From SLJN01 sp964505385 (GTDB lineage Bacteria; Bacteroidota; Rhodothermia; Balneolales; Natronogracilivirgulaceae), in the NCBI GenBank assembly GCA_964505385.1, contig CAZDIA010000013.1, positions 1 to 64,000 on the forward strand: a DNA stretch of 64,000 bases, read 5' to 3'. Position 1 is the first letter of the stretch. Each line of letters opens with the position of its first letter. The notes under the pieces are model-generated. The model did not search any database, was not told the DNA's origin, and saw nothing but the letters and a program-made list of their open reading frames with translations. Made by a program: the position numbers and the translations under genes. Below, piece after piece: positions 9,327-17,274 of this stretch.

Positions 9327-9393
9327 ACCCATGTTGCAGCTACAACCACTGAACGAGGGCCAGTAAAGTGATGGCAGGAACTTGAGGTGAATC
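9327..9393. repeat. Dispersed ~70 bp intergenic repeat, copy 2
   Basis: It matches 351-421 in the same orientation (CCCATGTTGCAGCTACAA ... GGCAGGAACTTGAGGTGAAT), at roughly four bases in five. It sits in the 339-base gap between the divergent tetR gene and the membrane protein gene at 9513. The rest of that gap is AT-rich, and no promoter in it was convincing. Confidence 0.6.
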
Positions 9394-9512
9394 GTAATTG
9401 CAAAAACGATACTGATTCTTGAATGAAAAATTACCGAAAAGCTATACTTTCACCCGCTTCCCGAAGTTTATGTTACCGGTATACACAGAAGCTGATCAAT
9501 AAATAAAATTAT

Positions 9513-10598
9513 ATGCGAGTTAACCGATTTCAGTTAGCCTTATACGTTGGTTATCCAATTATTGCTTCAGTTTCCTCAATTTTAATGATCCTGCACTATC
9601 TGATCTGGTTGGATGGTGCAATTGACGAAAACCATCCATTGGCCGCCGCCTTGATCTATTATGATATGGCGGAGAACTTATCTTTTTTTAATGAGTCGCT
9701 TTTTTCCCACCGGATTATTATCCCGGCAGCGGCTGGTCTGATAGGCAATGGATTCGGAATTACAGGCGAGGGCGCATACGGTATTATTTTTGGTGCCTTG
9801 AATTTTGCCATCTTTATCGCAGGATGCGGTTTAATGTATCGGGTATCACTGTTAAACCAGCGCATAGGTGCCTTTCAAGTCATTCTACCCAGCCTCTTTC
9901 TGCTTTTGATGCCGGTATACCTGGAGGGTATGTTTTTTCCAATGACCGACGCCGGCGCTTTTTTTGCGGTAGCTTTGATTCTTTTTGCGTTGTTTTTCAG
10001 GCAACTATGGCTTTTATACCTTGCGGCAATTTTCGGAGTATTTATGCAGGAAATGGTATTATTTACCATTGTCGCCGTTCCATTAGTCAATTACATTCGC
10101 AAAGATTCGTGGCATGAAGCCTATTTTCCCTTCATTGTAGCCGGGTTATTGTATATCATTGCCGCAATGTTTTTTGCACCATCTCTTGCTAATCATCATT
10201 ACTTCACTCCCGGTTTATGGCCTGAGATGATGGCAATGAACATCACCGAATGGTGGCCGGGAATTATCTGGTACTTTCTTATTGGTTTTGGGCCTGTTTT
10301 AGTCTATATCATTTATAAATTCATAACCAACGGAGTTCAGCATTTATACCTTGGATCCACGGGTATTCTGATTTTTCTCTTCCTGATTTTAATGTTGTTT
10401 ACACCGGATGGCGCTCCCCGTTATCTGTTTGCTGCCATGCCGCTACTGATATTTTTCACATACACTGATGATCAATTTCGGGAAGTGTTTAAATGGGTAA
10501 CGGATCCTTCAAGCAGGCCGGTAGAAAACCGCCCTGTTGATAATGAAGTCAGCCGCGAAAGCGGTATTGGTGGATATACCGATATTAATTTAAATTGA
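9513..10598 (+). CDS. Polytopic membrane protein, unknown function, 361 aa
   Basis: I do not recognise a named family. About nine or ten hydrophobic segments cover residues 10 to 320, separated by short loops. Aromatic residues are abundant, and a charged region after residue 25 (LDGAIDENHP) could face the periplasm. The overall look, a multi-helix protein with a hydrophilic C-terminal tail of about 35 residues, resembles polytopic glycosyltransferase-like or DUF2029-like proteins, but no catalytic motif is visible. The SDR gene follows 15 bases later on the same strand, so the two are probably co-transcribed. The ATG start follows an AT-rich leader without a clear ribosome binding site. Confidence 0.75.
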   Translation: MRVNRFQLALYVGYPIIASVSSILMILHYLIWLDGAIDENHPLAAALIYYDMAENLSFFNESLFSHRIIIPAAAGLIGNGFGITGEGAYGIIFGALNFAIFIAGCGLMYRVSLLNQRIGAFQVILPSLFLLLMPVYLEGMFFPMTDAGAFFAVALILFALFFRQLWLLYLAAIFGVFMQEMVLFTIVAVPLVNYIRKDSWHEAYFPFIVAGLLYIIAAMFFAPSLANHHYFTPGLWPEMMAMNITEWWPGIIWYFLIGFGPVLVYIIYKFITNGVQHLYLGSTGILIFLFLILMLFTPDGAPRYLFAAMPLLIFFTYTDDQFREVFKWVTDPSSRPVENRPVDNEVSRESGIGGYTDINLN

Positions 10599-10613
10599 GT
10601 GCATTAGTGGCTT

Positions 10614-11390
10614 ATGAATCTCAAAATACACGGTAATTTTTTTCTAATTTGCGGCGCATCCAGTGGTTTTGGCAAAGCTATCGCAACCGCGTTGATGAAT
10701 GAAGGTGCTAACGTCTTAGCGATAGCCCGTAATGAGGAAAGATTGAATGCGCTTGAATCCTCTTTTCCTGATCAATGTGAGACTCTTGCCGGTGATCTAA
10801 CCCAGCAAGCTACTATTGAAAAAATTTCGGATAAAGTCGCTGGTCGAACCCCTGCCGGAATTGTACTGAATTCAGGTGGTCCTCCAACCGGCGACGCGCA
10901 AGATACCACCGGTGAAGATTGGGATTCCGCTTATAAATCAGTTTTTCGCTGGAAAGCGGAAATTATACGCCATTTGCTGCCGGCACTTAAGTCAGCCGAA
11001 TACGGGCGAATATTATTTATTGAGAGCCAGTCCATTAAACAACCAATCCCGAAACTTGCTCAAAGCAATGCTCTACGGGCTGCTGTGGCCGGTTACGCAA
11101 AAACTCTTTCACAAGAAGTTGCATCCATTGGAATCACAGTTAATATCCTGGCTCCCGGCTCCCATAATACACCAGCCATAGAAAGAGTAATTGCATCACG
11201 GCAGGAAGAATGGGAGTTAAGCTATGAAGATGCGCGCTTAGCAATGGAAAATCAGGTTCCGGTTAAACGGTTTGGTGATGCAGATGAAATGGCTTCGCTT
11301 GCAGCCTGGCTGTTATCGCCGTTAAGCGGATACGTAACCGGTCAGGTTATCAGCCATGATGGCGGCAAAATTACCGGACTTTTTGGATAA
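10614..11390 (+). CDS. SDR family oxidoreductase, atypical active site
   Basis: Rossmann-fold protein of the short-chain dehydrogenase/reductase family, closest in appearance to the FabG-like branch. The cofactor loop is CGASSGFGKAIA (residues about 12-23), close to the TGxxxGxG consensus. Where a classical enzyme has Tyr-x-x-x-Lys there is Ser-Asn-Ala-Leu-Arg (in LAQSNALRAAVAGYAKTL, about 143-160), so both catalytic Tyr and Lys are replaced. A group of FabG-like SDRs with this deviation is known, and activity cannot be assumed. The C-terminus GYVTGQVISHDGGKITGLFG keeps the usual family ending. The gene probably shares a transcript with the membrane protein upstream. A palindromic element begins about 10 bases after the stop. 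Confidence 0.88.
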   Translation: MNLKIHGNFFLICGASSGFGKAIATALMNEGANVLAIARNEERLNALESSFPDQCETLAGDLTQQATIEKISDKVAGRTPAGIVLNSGGPPTGDAQDTTGEDWDSAYKSVFRWKAEIIRHLLPALKSAEYGRILFIESQSIKQPIPKLAQSNALRAAVAGYAKTLSQEVASIGITVNILAPGSHNTPAIERVIASRQEEWELSYEDARLAMENQVPVKRFGDADEMASLAAWLLSPLSGYVTGQVISHDGGKITGLFG

Positions 11391-11399
11391 TTTTTTAAA

Positions 11400-11541
11400 T
11401 AGTGCCTGCGAGAAAACTCAAAGTGCCCTAAGAAAACACCAGGATCAATGCGCGCGAAGTACCAAAAAACGTAGTCTACACAGCTTACTCGATCATTCTT
11501 CAGGCGAGCAGAACCAAGATATTGGTATTTTCTTAGAGGCA
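11400..11541 (+). repeat. Palindromic intergenic element, copy A (long form)
   Basis: The core runs from AGTGCCCTAAGAAAACACCA (11422) to its inverted counterpart TTGGTATTTTCTTAGAGGCA (ending 11541). Just before it, AGTGCCTGCGAGAAAACTCA (11400) is a second, degenerate copy of the terminal motif. The middle contains GTAGTCTACACA, shared with copy D at 61317. The copy lies between the SDR gene and the amidase gene. Confidence 0.8.
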
Positions 11542-11661
11542 ATGAATAGTTTCTTGCTTTTTTGACAGTTTATCCCGGCAAATGCATTTCATGTATCTCA
11601 TTAGTTGCGTATTTTTAGAGGCATTATACCGTTAAACAGCGTAATCATTTATTCACAACTA

Positions 11662-12969
11662 ATGCGTGGCTTAAAACAGTTTTGGCTTTTTTTTACCCCC
11701 ATTTTCCTGATCTGTTTTGCGGCTCTGTTTTTTTCTGCCTTCACTTCGATACAGGCACAAAGTTCATCTTCGCTTGAGCGAATATCCTGGGCAGAGCGAA
11801 GTGACGGGGAAGGATATGTCGTACGGCTGCATATGAGCTCCGCACCCGATGATTTCAGGATTTGGCAAACAAGTGCCGAACTCACTCAGCTTGCTGTCTT
11901 TCATGATGACATTAAATCGGATGAAATAGATTTATCTGATGCTTCATCCCCTTTTAAATCTTTTCAGATCAGCAAAATCCCCGAAGGTATCGGCGTAGAT
12001 ATACATCTCGAACCTGAAGTTTATGTTTTGGCTGATGTTTATCTGGATGCTAATGGGAAAGATATTTTAGTAAATCTGGAAAAATCTTACGATTTCGAGG
12101 TTGAGGTGCTCACAGAAGGTATCACACCTGTGGACTGGAACCAGGTTGCTGAAGGTGACACCGCTTCAGAAGATGCCCAATCAGACACTGTGCAAAGGGG
12201 GCAAGCCATAGAAGATGATGTCATCCAGGAGTTTGAAGCGTTTCAGCAGGATGGGCTTGATCTGAATACTGTAGTCATTGATGCCGGCCACGGCGGTAGA
12301 GACCCGGGTGCTATTGGCCCGGGTGGAACCCGTGAAAAAGATGTTGCGCTAAGTGTCGCAAAAAAACTCGGTGGATATATTAATGAACACCTTCCGGAAA
12401 TCGATGTAGTTTATACCCGTGAAGATGACACGTTTGTCGGGCTGGAAGACCGGGGAAGTATAGCAAATGAAGCTGAGGGCGATCTTTTCATTTCCCTTCA
12501 TTCCAATGCATCAAGCAACACCAGAGCACAAGGCACTGAAGTGTATTTTTTAGGACAGGCCAAAACCCAGGAGGCTCTGGAAGTAATGAAAAGAGAAAAC
12601 CGGGTTGTCCGCTTTGAAGATGAAGATGAACGCAGTGAGGAACTCTCCGAGCAGCAATTATTGATCTACGAATTAACTAACAGCGGATATCTGGCAAGCA
12701 GCGAAGTTTTTTCCGGAAAGATGGATCAACAGTTTTCGGAAAGAGCGCGACGTATTTCCCGTGGTGTATATCAAGCACCATTTATCGTGCTTTATCACGC
12801 GTCGATGCCCGCGGTGCTTGTAGAAATGGGATTCATCAGCAACCCTCAGGAAGAACAATTCTTAAATTCTGAGTATGGACAGGCAATAATCGCCTCTGCT
12901 ATTTTCCGGTCAGTCCGGGAATATCGTGAACGCATACAGGGCAATCAGAGATCAGATTCATCACCATAA
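11662..12969 (+). CDS. N-acetylmuramoyl-L-alanine amidase (Amidase_3)
   Basis: Zinc-dependent murein hydrolase that cleaves the bond between MurNAc and the stem peptide, acting in the periplasm during cell separation. The frame is open from 11605, but ATG 11662 gives a proper signal sequence (residues about 1-33, ending SIQAQ), so I chose it. An AMIN-like region and an acidic linker precede the catalytic domain at about 202-425. Visible zinc and catalytic residues: His in DAGHGGRDPGA (about 210), Glu in GTREKDVAL (about 224), His in SLHSNAS (about 279) and Glu in LVEMGFISNPQEE (about 388). The domain contains an insert rich in Glu (about 315-340), as in AmiB/AmiC-type enzymes that need activation. 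udk follows 6 bases later. Confidence 0.92.
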   Translation: MRGLKQFWLFFTPIFLICFAALFFSAFTSIQAQSSSSLERISWAERSDGEGYVVRLHMSSAPDDFRIWQTSAELTQLAVFHDDIKSDEIDLSDASSPFKSFQISKIPEGIGVDIHLEPEVYVLADVYLDANGKDILVNLEKSYDFEVEVLTEGITPVDWNQVAEGDTASEDAQSDTVQRGQAIEDDVIQEFEAFQQDGLDLNTVVIDAGHGGRDPGAIGPGGTREKDVALSVAKKLGGYINEHLPEIDVVYTREDDTFVGLEDRGSIANEAEGDLFISLHSNASSNTRAQGTEVYFLGQAKTQEALEVMKRENRVVRFEDEDERSEELSEQQLLIYELTNSGYLASSEVFSGKMDQQFSERARRISRGVYQAPFIVLYHASMPAVLVEMGFISNPQEEQFLNSEYGQAIIASAIFRSVREYRERIQGNQRSDSSP

Positions 12970-12975
12970 AAAATT

Positions 12976-13620
12976 ATGAAAGATACCTTAATAATAGGAG
13001 TTGCCGGTGGCAGTGGTTCAGGTAAAACAACTGTCGTAAATCATATTATTAATAAAATCGGCGAGCAAAACCTCAATCTACTCCAACACGACTCCTATTA
13101 CCGTGACCTGAAACATCTGCCTTTTGAAGAGCGTGCAGAGCAAAACTTCGACCACCCCGCTTCCCTGGAAACTGAGCTGATGATCCGGCATATACAGGCA
13201 ATAAGCGACGGGTATAGTATTGATGTGCCCGTTTATGATTTTTCCAATCATATCCGGCTGGAAAAGACTATAAAATTGTATCCCAAAAAAGTATTGCTGG
13301 TTGATGGAATCCTGATTTTTTCGGAAAAAGAATTGCGCGAACTGATGAACATCAAGCTGTTTGTGGATACTGACGATGATGTCCGGCTGCTCAGGCGTCT
13401 CAAAAGAGATATCACCGAAAGAAACAGAAGTCTCGAAGGTGTGCTCAATCAATATGAACGATTTGTCCGCCCGATGCACCTTGAGTTTGTGGAGCCGAGC
13501 AAACGCTATGCCGATATTATCATACCCCATGGCGGACAAAATGTTGTTGCTCTTGATATGGTAAACGCCTTGATAAACAACAAGCTGAACAGCGTAGCCT
13601 CAGCCCCGGACCAGACTTAA
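12976..13620 (+). CDS. udk: Uridine kinase
   Basis: Phosphorylates uridine and cytidine to UMP and CMP in pyrimidine salvage in the cytoplasm. The P-loop GVAGGSGSGKTT is at residues about 8-19, followed by the family motif HDSYYRDL (about 36-43). NFDHPASLE and VPVYDFSNHIR form the nucleoside pocket, VLLVDGILIF is the Walker B strand, and DDDVRLLRRLKRDITERNR forms the lid. Length (214 aa) is normal for Udk. It begins 6 bases after the amidase stop, so the two are co-transcribed, although no functional link is evident. It is followed by a palindromic region that may stop transcription. Confidence 0.95.
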   Translation: MKDTLIIGVAGGSGSGKTTVVNHIINKIGEQNLNLLQHDSYYRDLKHLPFEERAEQNFDHPASLETELMIRHIQAISDGYSIDVPVYDFSNHIRLEKTIKLYPKKVLLVDGILIFSEKELRELMNIKLFVDTDDDVRLLRRLKRDITERNRSLEGVLNQYERFVRPMHLEFVEPSKRYADIIIPHGGQNVVALDMVNALINNKLNSVASAPDQT

Positions 13621-13682
13621 ATACCGGGAACAGTTACAACTAATTGGGAATAGCTTAAAAGTTATAAATTTTTCCACCTGTT

Positions 13683-13826
13683 GTCATCCCGGGCGACAGC
13701 CAGTCCCGATGGCCGATCGGGAACGACAGGAGGAGATCCGGGATCCAGGGGTTAAAGGCAGCTTTGAGCCATTTTCCCTGGATCCCGGATAGATCCTCCG
13801 TTTCACTACGGATCTTCCGGGATGAC
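13683..13826. repeat. Large nested palindrome between convergent genes
   Basis: The outer arms GTCATCCCGG (13683) and CCGGGATGAC (ending 13826) are perfect complements. An inner stem ATCCGGGATCCAGGG (13736-13750) pairs exactly with CCCTGGATCCCGGAT (13776-13790). It lies between udk (+) and coaX (-), so it could halt transcription from either side, though it lacks a clean T run. Its style resembles dispersed GGATCCCGG-type palindromes I recall from other bacterial genomes. This is the only copy in the window. Confidence 0.7.
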
Positions 13827-13893
13827 CGATATTTAATTTATTTTGTATTTTAAAAACAATTCAAACAAGATTGACTTTTCGGAGTGGCCTCAA

Positions 13894-14640
13894 TTATTGA
13901 GATAATATTTTTTCACTGATCTCCCTCATTCCGCGAAAAACCAGCTCTTCCAGTACTTCAATTTCGAATTCATTCTCAAGCATATCGGCAACCCAATGAC
14001 CATCACCGCCGGTAACTGCAACTTTCAAACCGGGATCTGCTTCTTTAAATTTTAGGATATGCGCACTTAATGCAGTGAGATAAGAGCCTGTAACTCCCCA
14101 TTTCAAAGCGTTTTCCGTAGAACGCGGCGGCCACTGCGAAGGGCGTTTTCTCTCTGCTGCCGGAAGCTCTGTGTATTGCCTGAATGCCCCCTCCATCAAC
14201 CCTATGCCCGGCATGATCACCCCTCCACAAAACACACCTGAATCATTAATCATATCAATGGTTGAAGCTGTACCGGAATCGACCACAATACTTCCCTTAT
14301 GAAAATGCTTCCACGCCCCAACTGCAGCTACAACACGGTCCATCCCAAGTGACTCCGGGGTTTCATAATCGATATAATCCCTTAAAAGCTCATGATTTAT
14401 CAAGCGATAACTTTTCCCTTCCAAATAACCTTTAATCAGGTTGTAGTTTTTAACAGAAACCGAGCAAATCAATATGGTTTCGGCATTTGCAATTTCATCA
14501 TCCAACCCGCTTAAGTCATTAATACTCCATGCCTTGCTGCTTTTTAAAGAGTTGCTTACACAAGCGCAGGTTTTTACCCGGGTGTTGCCGATATCGATAA
14601 ACAGGAAGTTACCGGATTTCATCTGTGACAGTTGAATCAT
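13894..14640 (-). CDS. coaX: Type III pantothenate kinase
   Basis: Catalyses the first step of coenzyme A synthesis, pantothenate to 4'-phosphopantothenate, in the cytoplasm. It belongs to the acetate kinase/Hsp70 (ASKHA) fold. The phosphate loop FIDIGNTRVKTC is at residues about 14-25, the conserved GMDRVVAAVGAW near 98 and the second phosphate motif VVDSGTASTIDMI near 117. GGVIMPGIGLMEGAF near 138 and the adenosine motif VAVTGGDGHWVADML near 207 complete the set. At 248 residues it is a normal length. Type III enzymes require a monovalent cation and are not inhibited by CoA (family knowledge). The upstream neighbour is divergent sps. Confidence 0.95.
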   Translation of the reverse strand: MIQLSQMKSGNFLFIDIGNTRVKTCACVSNSLKSSKAWSINDLSGLDDEIANAETILICSVSVKNYNLIKGYLEGKSYRLINHELLRDYIDYETPESLGMDRVVAAVGAWKHFHKGSIVVDSGTASTIDMINDSGVFCGGVIMPGIGLMEGAFRQYTELPAAERKRPSQWPPRSTENALKWGVTGSYLTALSAHILKFKEADPGLKVAVTGGDGHWVADMLENEFEIEVLEELVFRGMREISEKILSQ

Positions 14641-14981
14641 TCATTCCAAACCAGAAAATATTTGATTTTATGATTTCATCTTATTTATTAGTATTTGTAG
14701 GAAAACGTATAGTATCCTGAGAATTATTAATCCGTAAATCACCGGGACTCATACTCCGGGAACATCATTTGCATCGTAACTGTTATCGACTGTGAATGAT
14801 ATACATATTGAGCCTGAAAACCAGTTATAATTGATGGTGATACTCACTGTGATACGTGAATTGTACTAATGGAAGGTCAAAGCCAATTAAAGTGCATCAC
14901 TTAAAAGGGCTAATATTATTTATGGATTACCTGGCTAAAATACGTTTACAAATTACAAAAACTAATTAAAACATTAGAGAC
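14641..14981. other. Divergent intergenic region coaX / sps
   Basis: This 341-base AT-rich gap separates the divergent coaX and sucrose-phosphate synthase genes and must contain both promoters. I see no convincing box, operator, RNA or repeat in it. Confidence 0.5.
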
Positions 14982-17207
14982 ATGCATTTACAACTATTCA
15001 GCATTCACGGTTTGATCAGGGGTTCAAATCTGGAATTGGGTCGTGATGCGGATACCGGTGGGCAGGTTAAATACGTAGTGGATTTGGCTAAAGCCCTTGG
15101 AGAAAACCCAAAAGTTAAGCAGGTGGATCTGTTTACCCGCTACATTGATGATAAAAGAGTTAGCTCAGACTATAAACAAACGATTGAGCAGCTCACGGAC
15201 AATGTCCGCATAGTCAGAATCAAATGCGGTGGGCGGCGGTATATGCGCAAAGAGTTGCTGTGGAATCATTTGGATGAATATGTTGACAACGTTATTAAGT
15301 TCAATAAAAAGGAACGAAACAAGCCGGATTTACTCCACGGCCACTATGCTGATGCCGGATATGTAACGCAACAACTTTCCCGGATGCTTGGCGTGCCTTT
15401 TATTTTCACCGGACACTCTCTCGGACGCAACAAAATGCAATCTCTTTCCAATGATGGCATGTCGATGAAAGAGATGAATAAGTACTATAATATTGAGCGC
15501 CGTATAGATGCGGAAGAACAGGTTCTGGCAAACTCGGAAATGGTCATTACCAGCACTAATCATGAGATCAAAAATCAATACTCTCTTTATCAGAATTATA
15601 AAAAAGCCAATTTCGAAGTTGTACCGCCCGGCATCTCGCTGGAAATATTTTATCCATTTTATTACGACGAAGATGAAAACTGGGATAAGGACGAGCGCTA
15701 TATGCAAGCGCGCCACAAAATGCATAATGAGCTGGAACGCTTTTTGTCCGAGCCCAAAAAACCACTAATTCTCACTATTTGCCGGCCGGACAGTAAAAAA
15801 AATATCCCGGGGCTGGTAAAGGCATACGGCACTCACAAAGATCTTCAGATGATCGCAAACCTGGCCATTTTCGCCGGCATCCGCAAGGATATTGACAACA
15901 TGGATGACAACGAGCGGGAAGTGCTTACCGAGTTGCTTCACTTGATGGACAAGTATGATCTGTATGGTAAAATGGCTATTCCCAAAAAACATGATCCGAA
16001 CTATGAAGTGCCAGAGTTATATAGGATGGGAGCGTCTATCAGAGGTGTATTTGTAAACTCCGCTTTTAATGAACCATTCGGGCTTACACTTATCGAAGCT
16101 GCAGCTTCCGGCCTGCCTATTATCGGTCCTGATGATGGGGGACCTCAGGATATTGTCAAAAACTGCAAGAACGGCGAGCTGGTAGATACCACGGATCCGG
16201 ATAATATTGCTGAGGCGATTAAGAAAATCATCGTTGACTCAGATCAGTGGACAGAATACTCCAATAACGGTATTAATGGAGTGCGTAAGTACTATTCCTG
16301 GGATGCTCATGCAGAAACTCTCATAGATAAAGCTGAACCGATAATCAAGAAAGGTGCAAGCCGGCCGGTACGAACAGGTGAATTTGCCGAAGCTCCCGCT
16401 ACCCGGTTTGGTCAACTAAAGAAACTATTGATAACCGATATTGATGATACTCTCGTCGGTGATGATGATGCGATGTATAGCCTGATCAGGTTGGTAAAAG
16501 ATCATGACAGTGAAGTGGGATTCGGAGTTGCATCAGGTCGCAGTCTTGAATTGGTCAAAGATATATTTGATGAAAAAGAACTTCCCACTCCCGACCTGAT
16601 TATATCCTCCGTCGGAACTGAAATATACTATGGGCCGGAGATCGATAACCTCCACGTCGATGAAGGTTGGAGCGCTCACATTTCTTATCAATGGAAGCCT
16701 GATCGCATCAAGAAAATCATGGATGAATTTCCATTTGTTGAAATGCAGAAAGAAGACGGGGAGCGCGATTTTAAATTGAGTTATGTAATGGAAAACAATG
16801 ATGACCACCTCGCTGAAATCCATAACCGACTAAGTCAAGAAAACTTACGCTATCAGTTAATTTATTCTCATAGCGCCTACCTGGATATTATACCTCAACG
16901 CGCATCCAAGGGGAAAGCAATTGAATACATTTGCCAGAAATGGGATATTCCTAAATCTAATGTGCTTGTATCCGGTGACTCAGGAAATGATTACGAAATG
17001 ATTCGTGGCAGGAGCCTCGGCGTAGTAGTCGGAAACCACAGTGAAGAACTTGAACCACTCAGGAAAAATAAACTTGTCTATTTTGCCGAGCAGGATTACG
17101 CCGGAGGTATCATAGAAGGGATTCAGCACTATGATTTTTTGGATAACCGGGAAAGTGAAAAAAAGAAAACAAGCTCAGATAAAACCAAAAAGAAAGCTAA
17201 AAAGTAG
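14982..17207 (+). CDS. sps: Sucrose-phosphate synthase fused to sucrose-phosphatase-like HAD domain
   Basis: Probable bifunctional enzyme making sucrose: a GT4 glycosyltransferase joins UDP- or ADP-glucose to fructose 6-phosphate, and a HAD phosphatase removes the phosphate. The GT-B part (residues about 1-455) opens with FSIHGLIRGSNLELGRDADT, the hallmark of sucrose synthases and sucrose-phosphate synthases. It carries HGHYADAGYV (about 120) and the donor motif NEPFGLTLIEAAASGLP (about 364). The HAD-IIB domain starts at about 480 with LLITDIDDTLVGDDDA (both catalytic Asp present) and keeps GDSGNDYEM (about 665). The tail is Lys-rich. A mannosylfructose-type product is possible, but the sequence looks closer to SPS. 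Sucrose as a compatible solute would fit a halophile (inference). Confidence 0.88.
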   Translation: MHLQLFSIHGLIRGSNLELGRDADTGGQVKYVVDLAKALGENPKVKQVDLFTRYIDDKRVSSDYKQTIEQLTDNVRIVRIKCGGRRYMRKELLWNHLDEYVDNVIKFNKKERNKPDLLHGHYADAGYVTQQLSRMLGVPFIFTGHSLGRNKMQSLSNDGMSMKEMNKYYNIERRIDAEEQVLANSEMVITSTNHEIKNQYSLYQNYKKANFEVVPPGISLEIFYPFYYDEDENWDKDERYMQARHKMHNELERFLSEPKKPLILTICRPDSKKNIPGLVKAYGTHKDLQMIANLAIFAGIRKDIDNMDDNEREVLTELLHLMDKYDLYGKMAIPKKHDPNYEVPELYRMGASIRGVFVNSAFNEPFGLTLIEAAASGLPIIGPDDGGPQDIVKNCKNGELVDTTDPDNIAEAIKKIIVDSDQWTEYSNNGINGVRKYYSWDAHAETLIDKAEPIIKKGASRPVRTGEFAEAPATRFGQLKKLLITDIDDTLVGDDDAMYSLIRLVKDHDSEVGFGVASGRSLELVKDIFDEKELPTPDLIISSVGTEIYYGPEIDNLHVDEGWSAHISYQWKPDRIKKIMDEFPFVEMQKEDGERDFKLSYVMENNDDHLAEIHNRLSQENLRYQLIYSHSAYLDIIPQRASKGKAIEYICQKWDIPKSNVLVSGDSGNDYEMIRGRSLGVVVGNHSEELEPLRKNKLVYFAEQDYAGGIIEGIQHYDFLDNRESEKKKTSSDKTKKKAKK

Positions 17208-17274
17208 TGCAGATATAAAACTGTTATTTTCTGCCTGAACCGATCATGACGGCACTGGGTAACGGAATTAAAAA

